Positions 9,120-16,518 of a stretch of 64,000 nt of DNA are shown here, one piece after another. The position numbers and the translations under genes were made by a program. Source of the DNA: SVTX01 sp045132775. Its GTDB lineage: Bacteria > Bacillota > Clostridia > Oscillospirales > CAG-272. The stretch is from contig JBGUSX010000156.1 in NCBI GenBank assembly GCA_045132775.1, positions 13,798-77,797 on the forward strand. The letters are read 5' to 3'. Below the pieces are notes generated by a model. That model saw nothing but the letters and a program-made list of their open reading frames with translations, did no database searches and was not told the DNA's origin. Numbering within the stretch: position 1 is the first letter of the stretch; each line of letters starts with the position of its first letter.

Positions 9120-9157
9120 ATTTATTGATATATTTACTTTTGCAATGGAGAAAGATA

Positions 9158-10039
9158 ATGCCGGAACAATATTACAAACCTTGCAGAGAGCTTGATACTG
9201 CCAACGAGCTGATTGAAAAATACTTTAATACACAGCAATATGAGAAGTGCTTTGAGGGGCATTTGGCTCTTGCTGAGCAGGGCTATCCTCTTGCCGAGTG
9301 TCAGATCGGCTACTTCTATTATGATGGTCTCGGCATAGAGAAAGACCTTCAAAAAGCGGTATATTGGACACGCAGAGCCGCCGATCACGGCGACCGTGAC
9401 GGACAATGCAACCTTGCTTGGTTCTATGAGGATGCCATTGGCGTAGAGCGTGATATGTAGCAAGCAAACTTTTGGTATCGCAAGGCAGCTCTGCAAGATC
9501 ACGACCTTGCCATCGAAAAATGCAAGGAGCTTGGCGTAGATCTGAACGCTCCAACGATTGACCGTGAGGCAATCCGTAAAGAACTTCAATGCAGAATCTA
9601 TCCCCTTGGCTACCTTGAAAGATACAAGTACACCGTGATCTGTACTTCCTATCAAGGAAAGTGGATACTTTCAAGGCACAAGAAACGCAACACTTGGGAA
9701 ACACAGGGCGGTCATATTGAGGACGGTGAAACTCCGATTGAATGTGCAAGGCGTGAGCTTTTTGAGGAAAGCGGTATCAAAGATGCCGACATCTATCCCG
9801 TCTGCGACTATTGGGGATTCAACAAGCAATCCTGCTCAAACGGAATGGTTTTCTTGGCGGTTGTTCACTCCCTTGGAGAGCTTCCCGAAAGCGAAATGAA
9901 AGAAACAAGAATATTTGATACTCTCCCTGCTGAGCTTACATATCCGCAGACTTCACCAAAGCTGTATGCGGAAGCGGAGAAGGTAATAAAAGAAATAATG
10001 GAGAAATATCATGACAATAAACTGCGTATGGGAACATAA
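9158..10039 (+). pseudogene. Sel1-repeat plus NUDIX hydrolase fusion, interrupted by an in-frame amber codon
   Basis: One frame encodes two Sel1-like repeats (AECQIGYFYYDGLGIEKDLQ and QCNLAWFYEDAIGVERDM) and, after a TAG at 9458-9460, continues unbroken with QANFWYRKAALQDHDLA, the rest of a Sel1 repeat, and then a NUDIX domain ending at 10039. The NUDIX box is GGHIEDGETPIECARRELFE followed by ESGI, complete. No shift of frame is needed, so a single substitution (for example GAG or AAG to TAG) explains the break. The start at 9158 has GGAG 7-8 bp upstream. There is no convincing ribosome site for separate translation of the NUDIX half. It could be a recent pseudogene, a sequencing or assembly error, or a readthrough gene. 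TAG serves as an ordinary stop elsewhere (e.g. 11203-11205). Confidence 0.75.
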
Positions 10040-10721
10040 CGGCAATGATACTTTGCTTTATGCGGTAGATTATATCGGCGCATATACTCGTGGAGAAAGT
10101 CTTGAAATAGCAAAGGCAAAGATGCCCAAGGAGATTGTTTCTTATCTCAAATGGGTGGGCGAGGATACCTCAGATAACATAGAAGTTATGATTACCCAAG
10201 AAAAAGACTCCGATCTTGCAATCAAGGATGCTGATTCCGACGTGCTTTTTGAAATTGAAAAAGCACCGCTGACGACCAAAGAATATGAGCAGCTGAAGGC
10301 GCTTGCATTAAAGTCGGCAAAGGATTTTCTTGCATTGTATGAGTCTATCCCCAATAAGAGTGCCACAGCCATAGCTGAACGAAAAACATTTTACGGGCAA
10401 GTTCCTCGCACTGCTGATGAAATGTACGAGCATACAAAAAATGTAAACGAGTATTATTTTGCTGAAATTGATGTTGACGCCGACAACGACGGCAATATAT
10501 ACGAATGCCGCAAACGTGGATTTGAAGCACTTGAAACAAAGCTCGGTTTTCTTCAAAATACCGTGATTGAAGGTAGCTACGGAGAGGATTGGTCGCTTCG
10601 CAAACTCCTCCGTCGTTTTATTTGGCACGACCGTATCCACGCAAGAGCAATGTATCGAATGGCAGTAAAGGTATTCGGTAGCGAAAATGTTACAAACCCT
10701 TTTTGTTTTTATGCGAGGTAA
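10011..10721 (+). CDS. DinB-like four-helix protein
   Basis: A 236-aa protein. The C-terminal half (about 120-236) resembles the DinB/YfiT-like four-helix fold, with a terminal WHDRIHARAMYRMA segment holding the HxxxH-like histidines that bind metal in DinB proteins. The N-terminal 110 residues are a different small domain. The start overlaps the preceding frame by 29 bp, with GGAG at the right distance, so it is translated in the same operon. Function unknown; DinB-fold proteins include thiol transferases and stress-induced proteins. Confidence 0.65.
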   Translation: MTINCVWEHNGNDTLLYAVDYIGAYTRGESLEIAKAKMPKEIVSYLKWVGEDTSDNIEVMITQEKDSDLAIKDADSDVLFEIEKAPLTTKEYEQLKALALKSAKDFLALYESIPNKSATAIAERKTFYGQVPRTADEMYEHTKNVNEYYFAEIDVDADNDGNIYECRKRGFEALETKLGFLQNTVIEGSYGEDWSLRKLLRRFIWHDRIHARAMYRMAVKVFGSENVTNPFCFYAR

Positions 10722-10725
10722 GAAA

Positions 10726-11205
10726 ATGAATAAGGATATGTGTGTTCCCTGCGATGACGGTATTTTGAATATCCGTGTAGGCGCAATTATTATGAAAGAC
10801 GGAAAGATTCTGATGGTGGGTAATGAAAGAGACAACTATCTCTATTCTGTCGGTGGCAGAATAAAGTTTGGCGAAACCGCAGAAGAAGCCATTGTGCGTG
10901 AAGTATTTGAAGAAACAGGCGTAAAGATGGAAATAGAACGCCTTGGATTTGTTCACGAAAACTATTTTTACGGTGATGCTCCTTCCAATCTTGGTAAGCT
11001 CATTTACGAGGTGTCTTTCTACTTCTATATGAAAACACCTTTAGATTTCGTCCCTACGTGTGAGAGTTTTACCGAGGGTAACAGCCGCGAATTTCTTAAA
11101 TGGGTCTCTTTAGACGGTGATATCAAGATGTATCCCGAGTTTTTTAGAACAGAATTGCAAAATCCTACAGATACAGTAAAGCATTTTGTTAATGATGAAA
11201 GATAG
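10726..11205 (+). CDS. NUDIX hydrolase
   Basis: A 159-aa single-domain NUDIX pyrophosphohydrolase. The Nudix box is GGRIKFGETAEEAIVREVFE followed by ETGV, which satisfies Gx5Ex7REUxEExGU. The substrate (a nucleoside diphosphate linked to X) is unknown. The ATG at 10726 is preferred over an upstream ATG at 10687 that lies inside the previous gene; AGGTAAG precedes it. It ends in TAG. Second NUDIX domain in the cluster. Confidence 0.88.
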   Translation: MNKDMCVPCDDGILNIRVGAIIMKDGKILMVGNERDNYLYSVGGRIKFGETAEEAIVREVFEETGVKMEIERLGFVHENYFYGDAPSNLGKLIYEVSFYFYMKTPLDFVPTCESFTEGNSREFLKWVSLDGDIKMYPEFFRTELQNPTDTVKHFVNDER

Positions 11206-11232
11206 TGCCAAAACTATCGAAAGGAAAAGTTT

Positions 11233-11760
11233 ATGGAAGAATTTATTTTGATACGACCGACGAGCGAGTACGCTTGTCAGATCGCCCAATATAGACAAGA
11301 GTTCCTTGATGCAGGTGACTCTATGGACGGCACGGGACCTCTCAGAAGACTTGAGAATCCCGAAGAATACATAAAGACGTGCGCAGAGTACGAAGATAAG
11401 AAAACGGTTCCCTCACACCTGGTTCCTGCAACGCAATTTATGCTTGTAAGAAAAACGGATAACAAAGTGTTGGGCTTCTTGCAGGTAAGGCACGAGTTTA
11501 ACGATTACCTCTCCAAATTTGGCGGTCATATCGGTTATTCTGTAAGACCAAGCGAAAGACGCAAGGGCTATGCCAAGGAAATGCTCAAAATGGCTCTCCC
11601 CTTCTGCCGAGAGATTGGGATTGATAAAGTGCTGGTCACTTGCATTGATGGTAATATCGGAAGCGAAAAGACTATTCTTGCCAACGGTGGCGTTTATGAG
11701 TCCACCGTGCATGAACCATACGATAATAAAGACCTAAAAAGGTTTTGGATAACGCTCTGA
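11233..11760 (+). CDS. GNAT family N-acetyltransferase
   Basis: A 175-aa GNAT protein. HIGYSVRPSERRKGYAKEML is the acetyl-CoA binding region (motif A, R/Q-x-x-G-x-A as RRKGYA), followed by motif-B-like CIDGNIGSEKTILANGG. The acceptor substrate is unknown. AAAGGAAAAG precedes the start. It is co-directional with the NUDIX and pyrophosphatase-like genes and ends 14 bp before the next start. Confidence 0.85.
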   Translation: MEEFILIRPTSEYACQIAQYRQEFLDAGDSMDGTGPLRRLENPEEYIKTCAEYEDKKTVPSHLVPATQFMLVRKTDNKVLGFLQVRHEFNDYLSKFGGHIGYSVRPSERRKGYAKEMLKMALPFCREIGIDKVLVTCIDGNIGSEKTILANGGVYESTVHEPYDNKDLKRFWITL

Positions 11761-11774
11761 TGGAGGAACAGACG

Positions 11775-12131
11775 ATGCTTGAAACCTATAATGAGAGCTT
11801 TTGGAAAGCAGTGGACACGCTCGTTTCATCGTGTAAAATCGTGATCGACAGACCGAAAGGCAGCGGTCACCCGAGATTTCCGGATGTAAAATATGAGTTG
11901 GATTACGGATATTTGGAAAATACCTCTTCTATGGATGGTGGCGGTATTGACGTTTGGTGCGGATCATTGCCGAACAAAAAAGCAAATGCCATAATTTGTA
12001 CTGTCGATTTAATGAAAAACGACTCGGAAATTAAGCTTCTTATCGGTTGCACAGAGGATGAAATGAATACCGTGTATGAGTTTCATAACGATAGCGAGTT
12101 TATGAAAGGGATATTGATACGTAGAGGATAA
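11775..12131 (+). CDS. Inorganic pyrophosphatase-like protein
   Basis: A 118-aa protein with IDRPKGSGHPRFPDVKYELD and YGYLENT, resembling the compact pyrophosphatase-like proteins annotated as inorganic pyrophosphatase in Clostridia. DVW in GGIDVWCG would carry a metal-binding aspartate. It is shorter than classical Ppa (about 175 aa), so activity is uncertain. The ATG at 11775 is chosen because GGAGG lies 8 bp upstream; two upstream in-frame starts overlap the GNAT gene. Confidence 0.65.
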   Translation: MLETYNESFWKAVDTLVSSCKIVIDRPKGSGHPRFPDVKYELDYGYLENTSSMDGGGIDVWCGSLPNKKANAIICTVDLMKNDSEIKLLIGCTEDEMNTVYEFHNDSEFMKGILIRRG

Positions 12132-12135
12132 AACA

Positions 12136-12204
12136 ATGTCAGACATACTTTTCAAAACAGACGATTATGTTTTTTCGTACCGTGTCGGTGATCGTATTAA
12201 CTAA
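12136..12204 (+). pseudogene. Truncated NUDIX-like N-terminus (22 codons)
   Basis: ATG at 12136 follows GAGG and opens MSDILFKTDDYVFSYRVGDR, then stops at 12202-12204. The first 17 residues match, from memory, the start of a class of NUDIX hydrolases (KTxDYVFSYRVAG...). The rest of the gene is missing, replaced by the regulator's upstream region. A remnant of a deleted third NUDIX gene is the simplest reading. Confidence 0.5.
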
Positions 12205-12206
12205 TT

Positions 12207-12298
12207 CTCGCATTTCGGGAGTAATTCCTTCATCCTGGGGTGGTATTCCTACTGACGAAATGATAGAATGTAAGCACAAGAACAACCCGAAATGCGAG
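12207..12298. repeat. 13-bp inverted repeat around the regulator's promoter
   Basis: CTCGCATTTCGGG at 12207-12219 and its perfect reverse complement at 12286-12298, separated by 66 bp. The right arm overlaps the first bases of the GAGGAGG ribosome site (12296-12302) of the gene at 12310; the promoter lies between the arms. Candidate operator or RNA element. Confidence 0.7.
12261..12269 (+). promoter_or_regulatory. Extended -10 promoter for the HTH regulator
   Basis: TGATAGAAT, an extended -10 without an obvious -35, 40 bp before the ATG at 12310. Confidence 0.5.
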
Positions 12299-12309
12299 GA
12301 GGCATTACT

Positions 12310-13653
12310 ATGGAAAAGAAAACGATAGGCAAATTCATATCGGCATTGCGTCGGGCAAACGGTATGACACAAAAGGAGCTTGGCGAGAAGCTCTTTGTTT
12401 CTGATAAAACGGTGAGCCGATGGGAGTGCGACGAATGTACGCCGGAGCTTTCCTTGATACCCTCGATAGCGGAAATCTTCGGCATTACCACCGACGAGCT
12501 TCTGCGCGGAGAGCGTAACAACCCCGAGCGAGAAACAACCGCTGCGGAAGATGTGACGAGTAAACAGAAAGTAAAAAGCGACAAGCAGTTCAAGCTGATG
12601 CTTGACCGAAATAACCGAAAATATAAAAACTTAACACTGATCTCTGTTGGCATTACCATTCTTGGCTTTATAGCTGCGATGATAGCCAATCTTGGCTTCT
12701 CCAAAGGCTTGATAGCGTTCTGCCTTGCAACAGCTTTTTGTGTAGCGAGTGAGATATGTCAGATATGCTTCGCAATCAACGCGCGTATTGCTCCCGACGA
12801 GGACGACGATACCTATACTGAAAGAATACAAACAGCTAATACGGGTGTAATTAAAACCGCAACGACTATTACTTTTATTAACATTCTTATGTGTGTGTTC
12901 TGCTTGCCGCTTGTAACGATAATAAACGGTGCAAACTACGGCTTGGTATTTGAGGATTGGCTTAGTTTGGGTTTAATTTTCTCTGCCGTTGCTTTTGTGA
13001 TCGGGTATATCATTTATGCTCTCCTTGTTCGCAAATCGCTTGTTGCAAATGGTACGATCACTCTCGATGAGAAAAAAACAGAGATAATAAAGAAAAATAA
13101 CAAGTTGCTCGTTAAAACCGTTTCGATTTCCACCGCAATTGCTCTTTTTGGGGGAGTGGGTATTGTGGTATGGAATACTGTAGGTTGGGATGTTTCTACG
13201 AAAGAACACACCTTTGACAACTGCACTGATTTCAAGTCGTTTATGGAAGCTGAATGGGATAAGTGGTATGAAGAAGGATACAGCTATATTGATGAAAACG
13301 GAGACGTGGTCATTCACGTACCTATTTCGCCTGACGATATGATACAATATCCGCCCGATTACGAAAATGTCTATGACTACTATCCAAAGAAGATCTATAG
13401 AGAGATCAGAAACTCAAAGGGCGAGGTAATTTGTGACTACTATTACAATCCTGATTTATACGAAGATATAATTTTTACTGAGTATGCAGATGACAAAATG
13501 CCTGTTACAGTAATCACAAATCAAGCTCATTATGATGCAAGAGATACATTCCAAACGGTAGAGTCGATACTATACACGCTCATCGTGATCGACTTTATTG
13601 TTGCGGCAGGTATTTATCTTATTAAAACAAAAAAAGATAAGAAAAAGGCATAA
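12310..13653 (+). CDS. XRE-type HTH regulator with a membrane domain
   Basis: A 447-aa protein. Residues about 1-65 are a Cro/C1 helix-turn-helix (GMTQKELGEKLFVSDKTVSR, then LSLIPSIAEIFGITTDELL). Six hydrophobic segments follow: near 105-128, 130-152, 185-205, 218-240, 268-288 and 418-440. Between the fifth and sixth lies a hydrophilic domain of about 125 residues rich in Asp, Glu and Tyr, placed outside the membrane or as a large loop. This is a one-component membrane-bound sensor-regulator; ligand unknown. GAGGAGG gives a strong start at 12310. Confidence 0.82.
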   Translation: MEKKTIGKFISALRRANGMTQKELGEKLFVSDKTVSRWECDECTPELSLIPSIAEIFGITTDELLRGERNNPERETTAAEDVTSKQKVKSDKQFKLMLDRNNRKYKNLTLISVGITILGFIAAMIANLGFSKGLIAFCLATAFCVASEICQICFAINARIAPDEDDDTYTERIQTANTGVIKTATTITFINILMCVFCLPLVTIINGANYGLVFEDWLSLGLIFSAVAFVIGYIIYALLVRKSLVANGTITLDEKKTEIIKKNNKLLVKTVSISTAIALFGGVGIVVWNTVGWDVSTKEHTFDNCTDFKSFMEAEWDKWYEEGYSYIDENGDVVIHVPISPDDMIQYPPDYENVYDYYPKKIYREIRNSKGEVICDYYYNPDLYEDIIFTEYADDKMPVTVITNQAHYDARDTFQTVESILYTLIVIDFIVAAGIYLIKTKKDKKKA

Positions 13654-13657
13654 AGTT

Positions 13658-13692
13658 AGCCCTCGCTACAAGTGTAGCGAGGGCTATTATCT
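13658..13692. terminator. Bidirectional intrinsic terminator
   Basis: Perfect 12-bp arms AGCCCTCGCTAC and GTAGCGAGGGCT at 13658-13669 and 13673-13684 between convergent genes. Confidence 0.9.
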
Positions 13693-15942
13693 TTATTCCA
13701 TTTTTGACATTTCTCTTTGAGCCATTACTAGCCCGTAGTAGATGCCTTTTTTCTCGATGAGTTCATCGTGGGTGCCCACCTCGGCGACCTTGCCTTTATC
13801 AAGCACGACAAGTCGCGTTGCGTTTCTCAGTGTTGAGAGTCTGTGCGCGATCGCTATTGTCGTTCTGTTCTTTGACAGATTCTTGAGAGCATCCTGTATC
13901 TGCTTTTCAGTCTCTGTATCAAGAGACGCGGTGGCTTCGTCGAGGATCAGGATCTTCGGATCGTGAAGCAGTGCGCGTGCGATGGCTATTCTCTGTCTTT
14001 CACCGCCCGAGAGAGTATATCCCTTCTCTCCGACCTTTGTATCATATCCGTCGGATAGCTTGATGATGAATTCGTGGCATCCAGCAAGCTTTGATACCGC
14101 GATCACCTCTTCCCTTGTTGCACTCGGCTTTGCGTAAGCGATGTTCTGATATACCGTTCCTGCAAAAAGGAAGGTCTCCTGGAGCACCACTCCCATCTGC
14201 GAGCGCAATGCTTCCTGCGATATCTCGCGGATATCAACTCCGTCGATCAGAATACTTCCCTCCTCGACGTCGTACATTCTCATAATAAGATTTATCAGCG
14301 TGGATTTTCCGACACCCGATTTACCTACAAGTCCGATGAATTCACCTGACTTTATATGAATATCTACGTGACTGAGCACCTCGTCGCCGCTTTCATATCC
14401 GAAGGAAACGTTGTTTATATCAACATCGCCCTTTATGATGGGCTTTACCGCATTTTCAAGGTCTGCAACCTCTTCTTCCTCGTCGATTATCTCAAATATC
14501 TTCGCGGTAGAGGTTATGAAGTTTATTATCTGTCTTGGCATATTCGAAAGGATACGCAAAGGTCCGTATATCATCGATGCGTACATCGAATATTTTGACA
14601 TCTCTCCTAAGGTCATATCTCCGTCGAGTATTCCGTTTCCGACGTAAAACAGTATAATGAATTCGCCAAAGCACATCAAAAACTGCATTACGGGCATAAG
14701 AGTATACCAAAGCGTGTCGGATTTTATCTGCATATCGCGCTCATCTGCCGCCGCCTTTTCGTATCTTTCGGTCTCTCTGTGCTCCATACCGAAGGCTTTT
14801 ACTACTCTGATTCCCGAGAAGATATCGTGAAGTATTGAGTTTGATTTGCTTCCAAGTCGCCAGCTTTGTCTGAATAGTCTATGCGCTTTTTTCCAAAACA
14901 GGCTGAAGCCAACGACAATAAGCGGCACCGGGAGGAGTATCAGCAGAAACAACAGACTGACACCCGACGATATGAAAACGACTCCTATAGCAATAAACAG
15001 AATTGCCTGCTCCAAAAGTGACGGGAGGTAATGAACGAGAAATCTCTGAACCTCGCCTACGTCGTGCGACACGCGGCGCATAAGCTCGCCTGCGGTTCTT
15101 TTTGATATCTTCGCAATTGAGAGCTTTTGTATCTTCGCAAATAACATATTACGCAGGTCAACTATAAGTCCGTTGCTCGCGTTTATAAGAAGATGCGATC
15201 TAAACATTGACACTGCACGGATGAGCACCTGCACAAGCAACATTGATAGGATTACCCAAATATAACTTATCGGGGACACACCTTCGGGATCTGCGGAATT
15301 GATATAGTCATCTGTGACGATTCTGTTTATCTCGGGGAGGATAAGGTTCATTGCGCTTACGATGAAAAAGAAGATCACCGAGAAAACTATCAAAAGCTTA
15401 TAAGGCTTTACCATTCCCCACAAGCGTTTTAACGTTGAAAGCTTATTTGTGCAATGAACGCATACACCGCGGCGCATCGCTCTGCCGCATTTTGGACATT
15501 TTCCGCTCTCGCCCTCGTCTTTCTTTTTTCTTGATGGGTCATTTTCAGGATCGTAATCAGCAAACCCCACGCTTGCGGCTATGCGGTTAAATCTTTTTGA
15601 TGCGGATATTGCCTTTTTGCCGACCGACATATCCATTCTGCAGAGAAAATGAGGTGCATTATCTCCTTTCAGACTATACGCCACAGAGCAGCTTCCGACA
15701 CCGTTTTCTGCTTTTATAGATTCGATCTCGGCAATCTGTATTCTGTCGGTTACAGCACCGTCGCGGATAATTATCAGCTCTTCTCTGCTTGCAACGACAA
15801 ATCCCTTGCATCGTCCTTCGGGCTCGGTAGGGTGCAGATTATATGCAAAATGTAAAATGATATTCTCGCGCGAAAGCTCGGGACATATCTTCAGTATTTT
15901 GTCAATTTGTGATACCTTTTCGGTCTTTTTCTTTTTTCTCAT
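13693..15942 (-). CDS. ABC exporter half-transporter (second gene of ABC-DUF1854-ABC set)
   Basis: A 749-aa fused permease-ATPase. Order: a soluble N-terminal domain (about 1-130), a zinc ribbon (C149, C152, C161, C164), six hydrophobic segments between about 180 and 480, then the nucleotide-binding domain with Walker A GKSGVGKST (540-548), signature LSGGE (644-648) and Walker B ILILDE (664-669). The soluble head and ribbon are unusual for exporters and are shared with the other ABC protein of the operon, suggesting a heterodimer. Cargo unknown. AAAGGAGGG precedes the ATG. Confidence 0.92.
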   Translation of the reverse strand: MRKKKKTEKVSQIDKILKICPELSRENIILHFAYNLHPTEPEGRCKGFVVASREELIIIRDGAVTDRIQIAEIESIKAENGVGSCSVAYSLKGDNAPHFLCRMDMSVGKKAISASKRFNRIAASVGFADYDPENDPSRKKKDEGESGKCPKCGRAMRRGVCVHCTNKLSTLKRLWGMVKPYKLLIVFSVIFFFIVSAMNLILPEINRIVTDDYINSADPEGVSPISYIWVILSMLLVQVLIRAVSMFRSHLLINASNGLIVDLRNMLFAKIQKLSIAKISKRTAGELMRRVSHDVGEVQRFLVHYLPSLLEQAILFIAIGVVFISSGVSLLFLLILLPVPLIVVGFSLFWKKAHRLFRQSWRLGSKSNSILHDIFSGIRVVKAFGMEHRETERYEKAAADERDMQIKSDTLWYTLMPVMQFLMCFGEFIILFYVGNGILDGDMTLGEMSKYSMYASMIYGPLRILSNMPRQIINFITSTAKIFEIIDEEEEVADLENAVKPIIKGDVDINNVSFGYESGDEVLSHVDIHIKSGEFIGLVGKSGVGKSTLINLIMRMYDVEEGSILIDGVDIREISQEALRSQMGVVLQETFLFAGTVYQNIAYAKPSATREEVIAVSKLAGCHEFIIKLSDGYDTKVGEKGYTLSGGERQRIAIARALLHDPKILILDEATASLDTETEKQIQDALKNLSKNRTTIAIAHRLSTLRNATRLVVLDKGKVAEVGTHDELIEKKGIYYGLVMAQREMSKME

Positions 15943-15977
15943 CCTGCACCCTCCTTTCCGAAAGAATGTGTATAAAA

Positions 15978-16505
15978 TTAAAGGTAAAGCTCTATTTTGC
16001 GATAGCTCTTTGAGCTTAACGCGGATATGCTGTTAACGGTAAACCTATTACTGTCAACATCAACGAGAACAATACTGTCCTCTCCTGTGTGAATAATATT
16101 TTTGAAGGTATCCTGCATGGTAAAGCTCAATTCTCTGCCGTCCTCAAGCGAGACCTTCCAATACGAGAAGCCGTATCTTTCTTTGACGCTTTTGATCTCT
16201 TTGATAACGGGAGAATAGTATTTTTTAGCTATTTCAGTACGCAAAAGCGCCTGTGCGGCTTCGTCGAAGTCGGAAATGTCATAGATAATTCCTACTTCCT
16301 TCTTGTCTTCATTGAGCACAGAAATATACTGAAATTCAAGCTCGTGAGGAAATGCTCTGTGCAAAAAGATCCTGTCATAGATCTTTTCTTCGCTCTCTTC
16401 GGTAAGAATGAGAGTCAGAAAGCCGTTCTTTTCCTCAAAGCTCGCATTGTTTTTGTCAAGTCGCAGAATATGTGCAGACTTTTCGTTCATTATTTCATTT
16501 TCCAT
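15978..16505 (-). CDS. DUF1854 family protein
   Basis: A 175-aa protein with the DUF1854 signature, including RIFLHRAFPHELEFQYISVL and KEVGIIYDISDFDE. DUF1854 proteins are found beside ABC exporters (in some bacteria in cyanophycin-related loci) and have no established biochemical role. No signal peptide or membrane segment. GGAGG lies 7 bp before the start. It lies 13 bp after one ABC gene and 35 bp before the other, so it is probably an accessory cytoplasmic subunit or regulator of the exporter. Confidence 0.8.
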   Translation of the reverse strand: MENEIMNEKSAHILRLDKNNASFEEKNGFLTLILTEESEEKIYDRIFLHRAFPHELEFQYISVLNEDKKEVGIIYDISDFDEAAQALLRTEIAKKYYSPVIKEIKSVKERYGFSYWKVSLEDGRELSFTMQDTFKNIIHTGEDSIVLVDVDSNRFTVNSISALSSKSYRKIELYL

Positions 16506-16518
16506 ATAAAAGCCTCCA

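Noticed and set aside
9458..9460. Genome-wide recoding of the amber codon
   Set aside because: TAG terminates an ordinary gene at 11203-11205, and no other internal TAG within a strong gene was noticed.
12139..12372. A 77-aa minus-strand frame spanning the regulator's upstream region
   Set aside because: Its start lies inside the HTH gene and no ribosome site is present; the segment is better explained as regulatory sequence and a NUDIX remnant.
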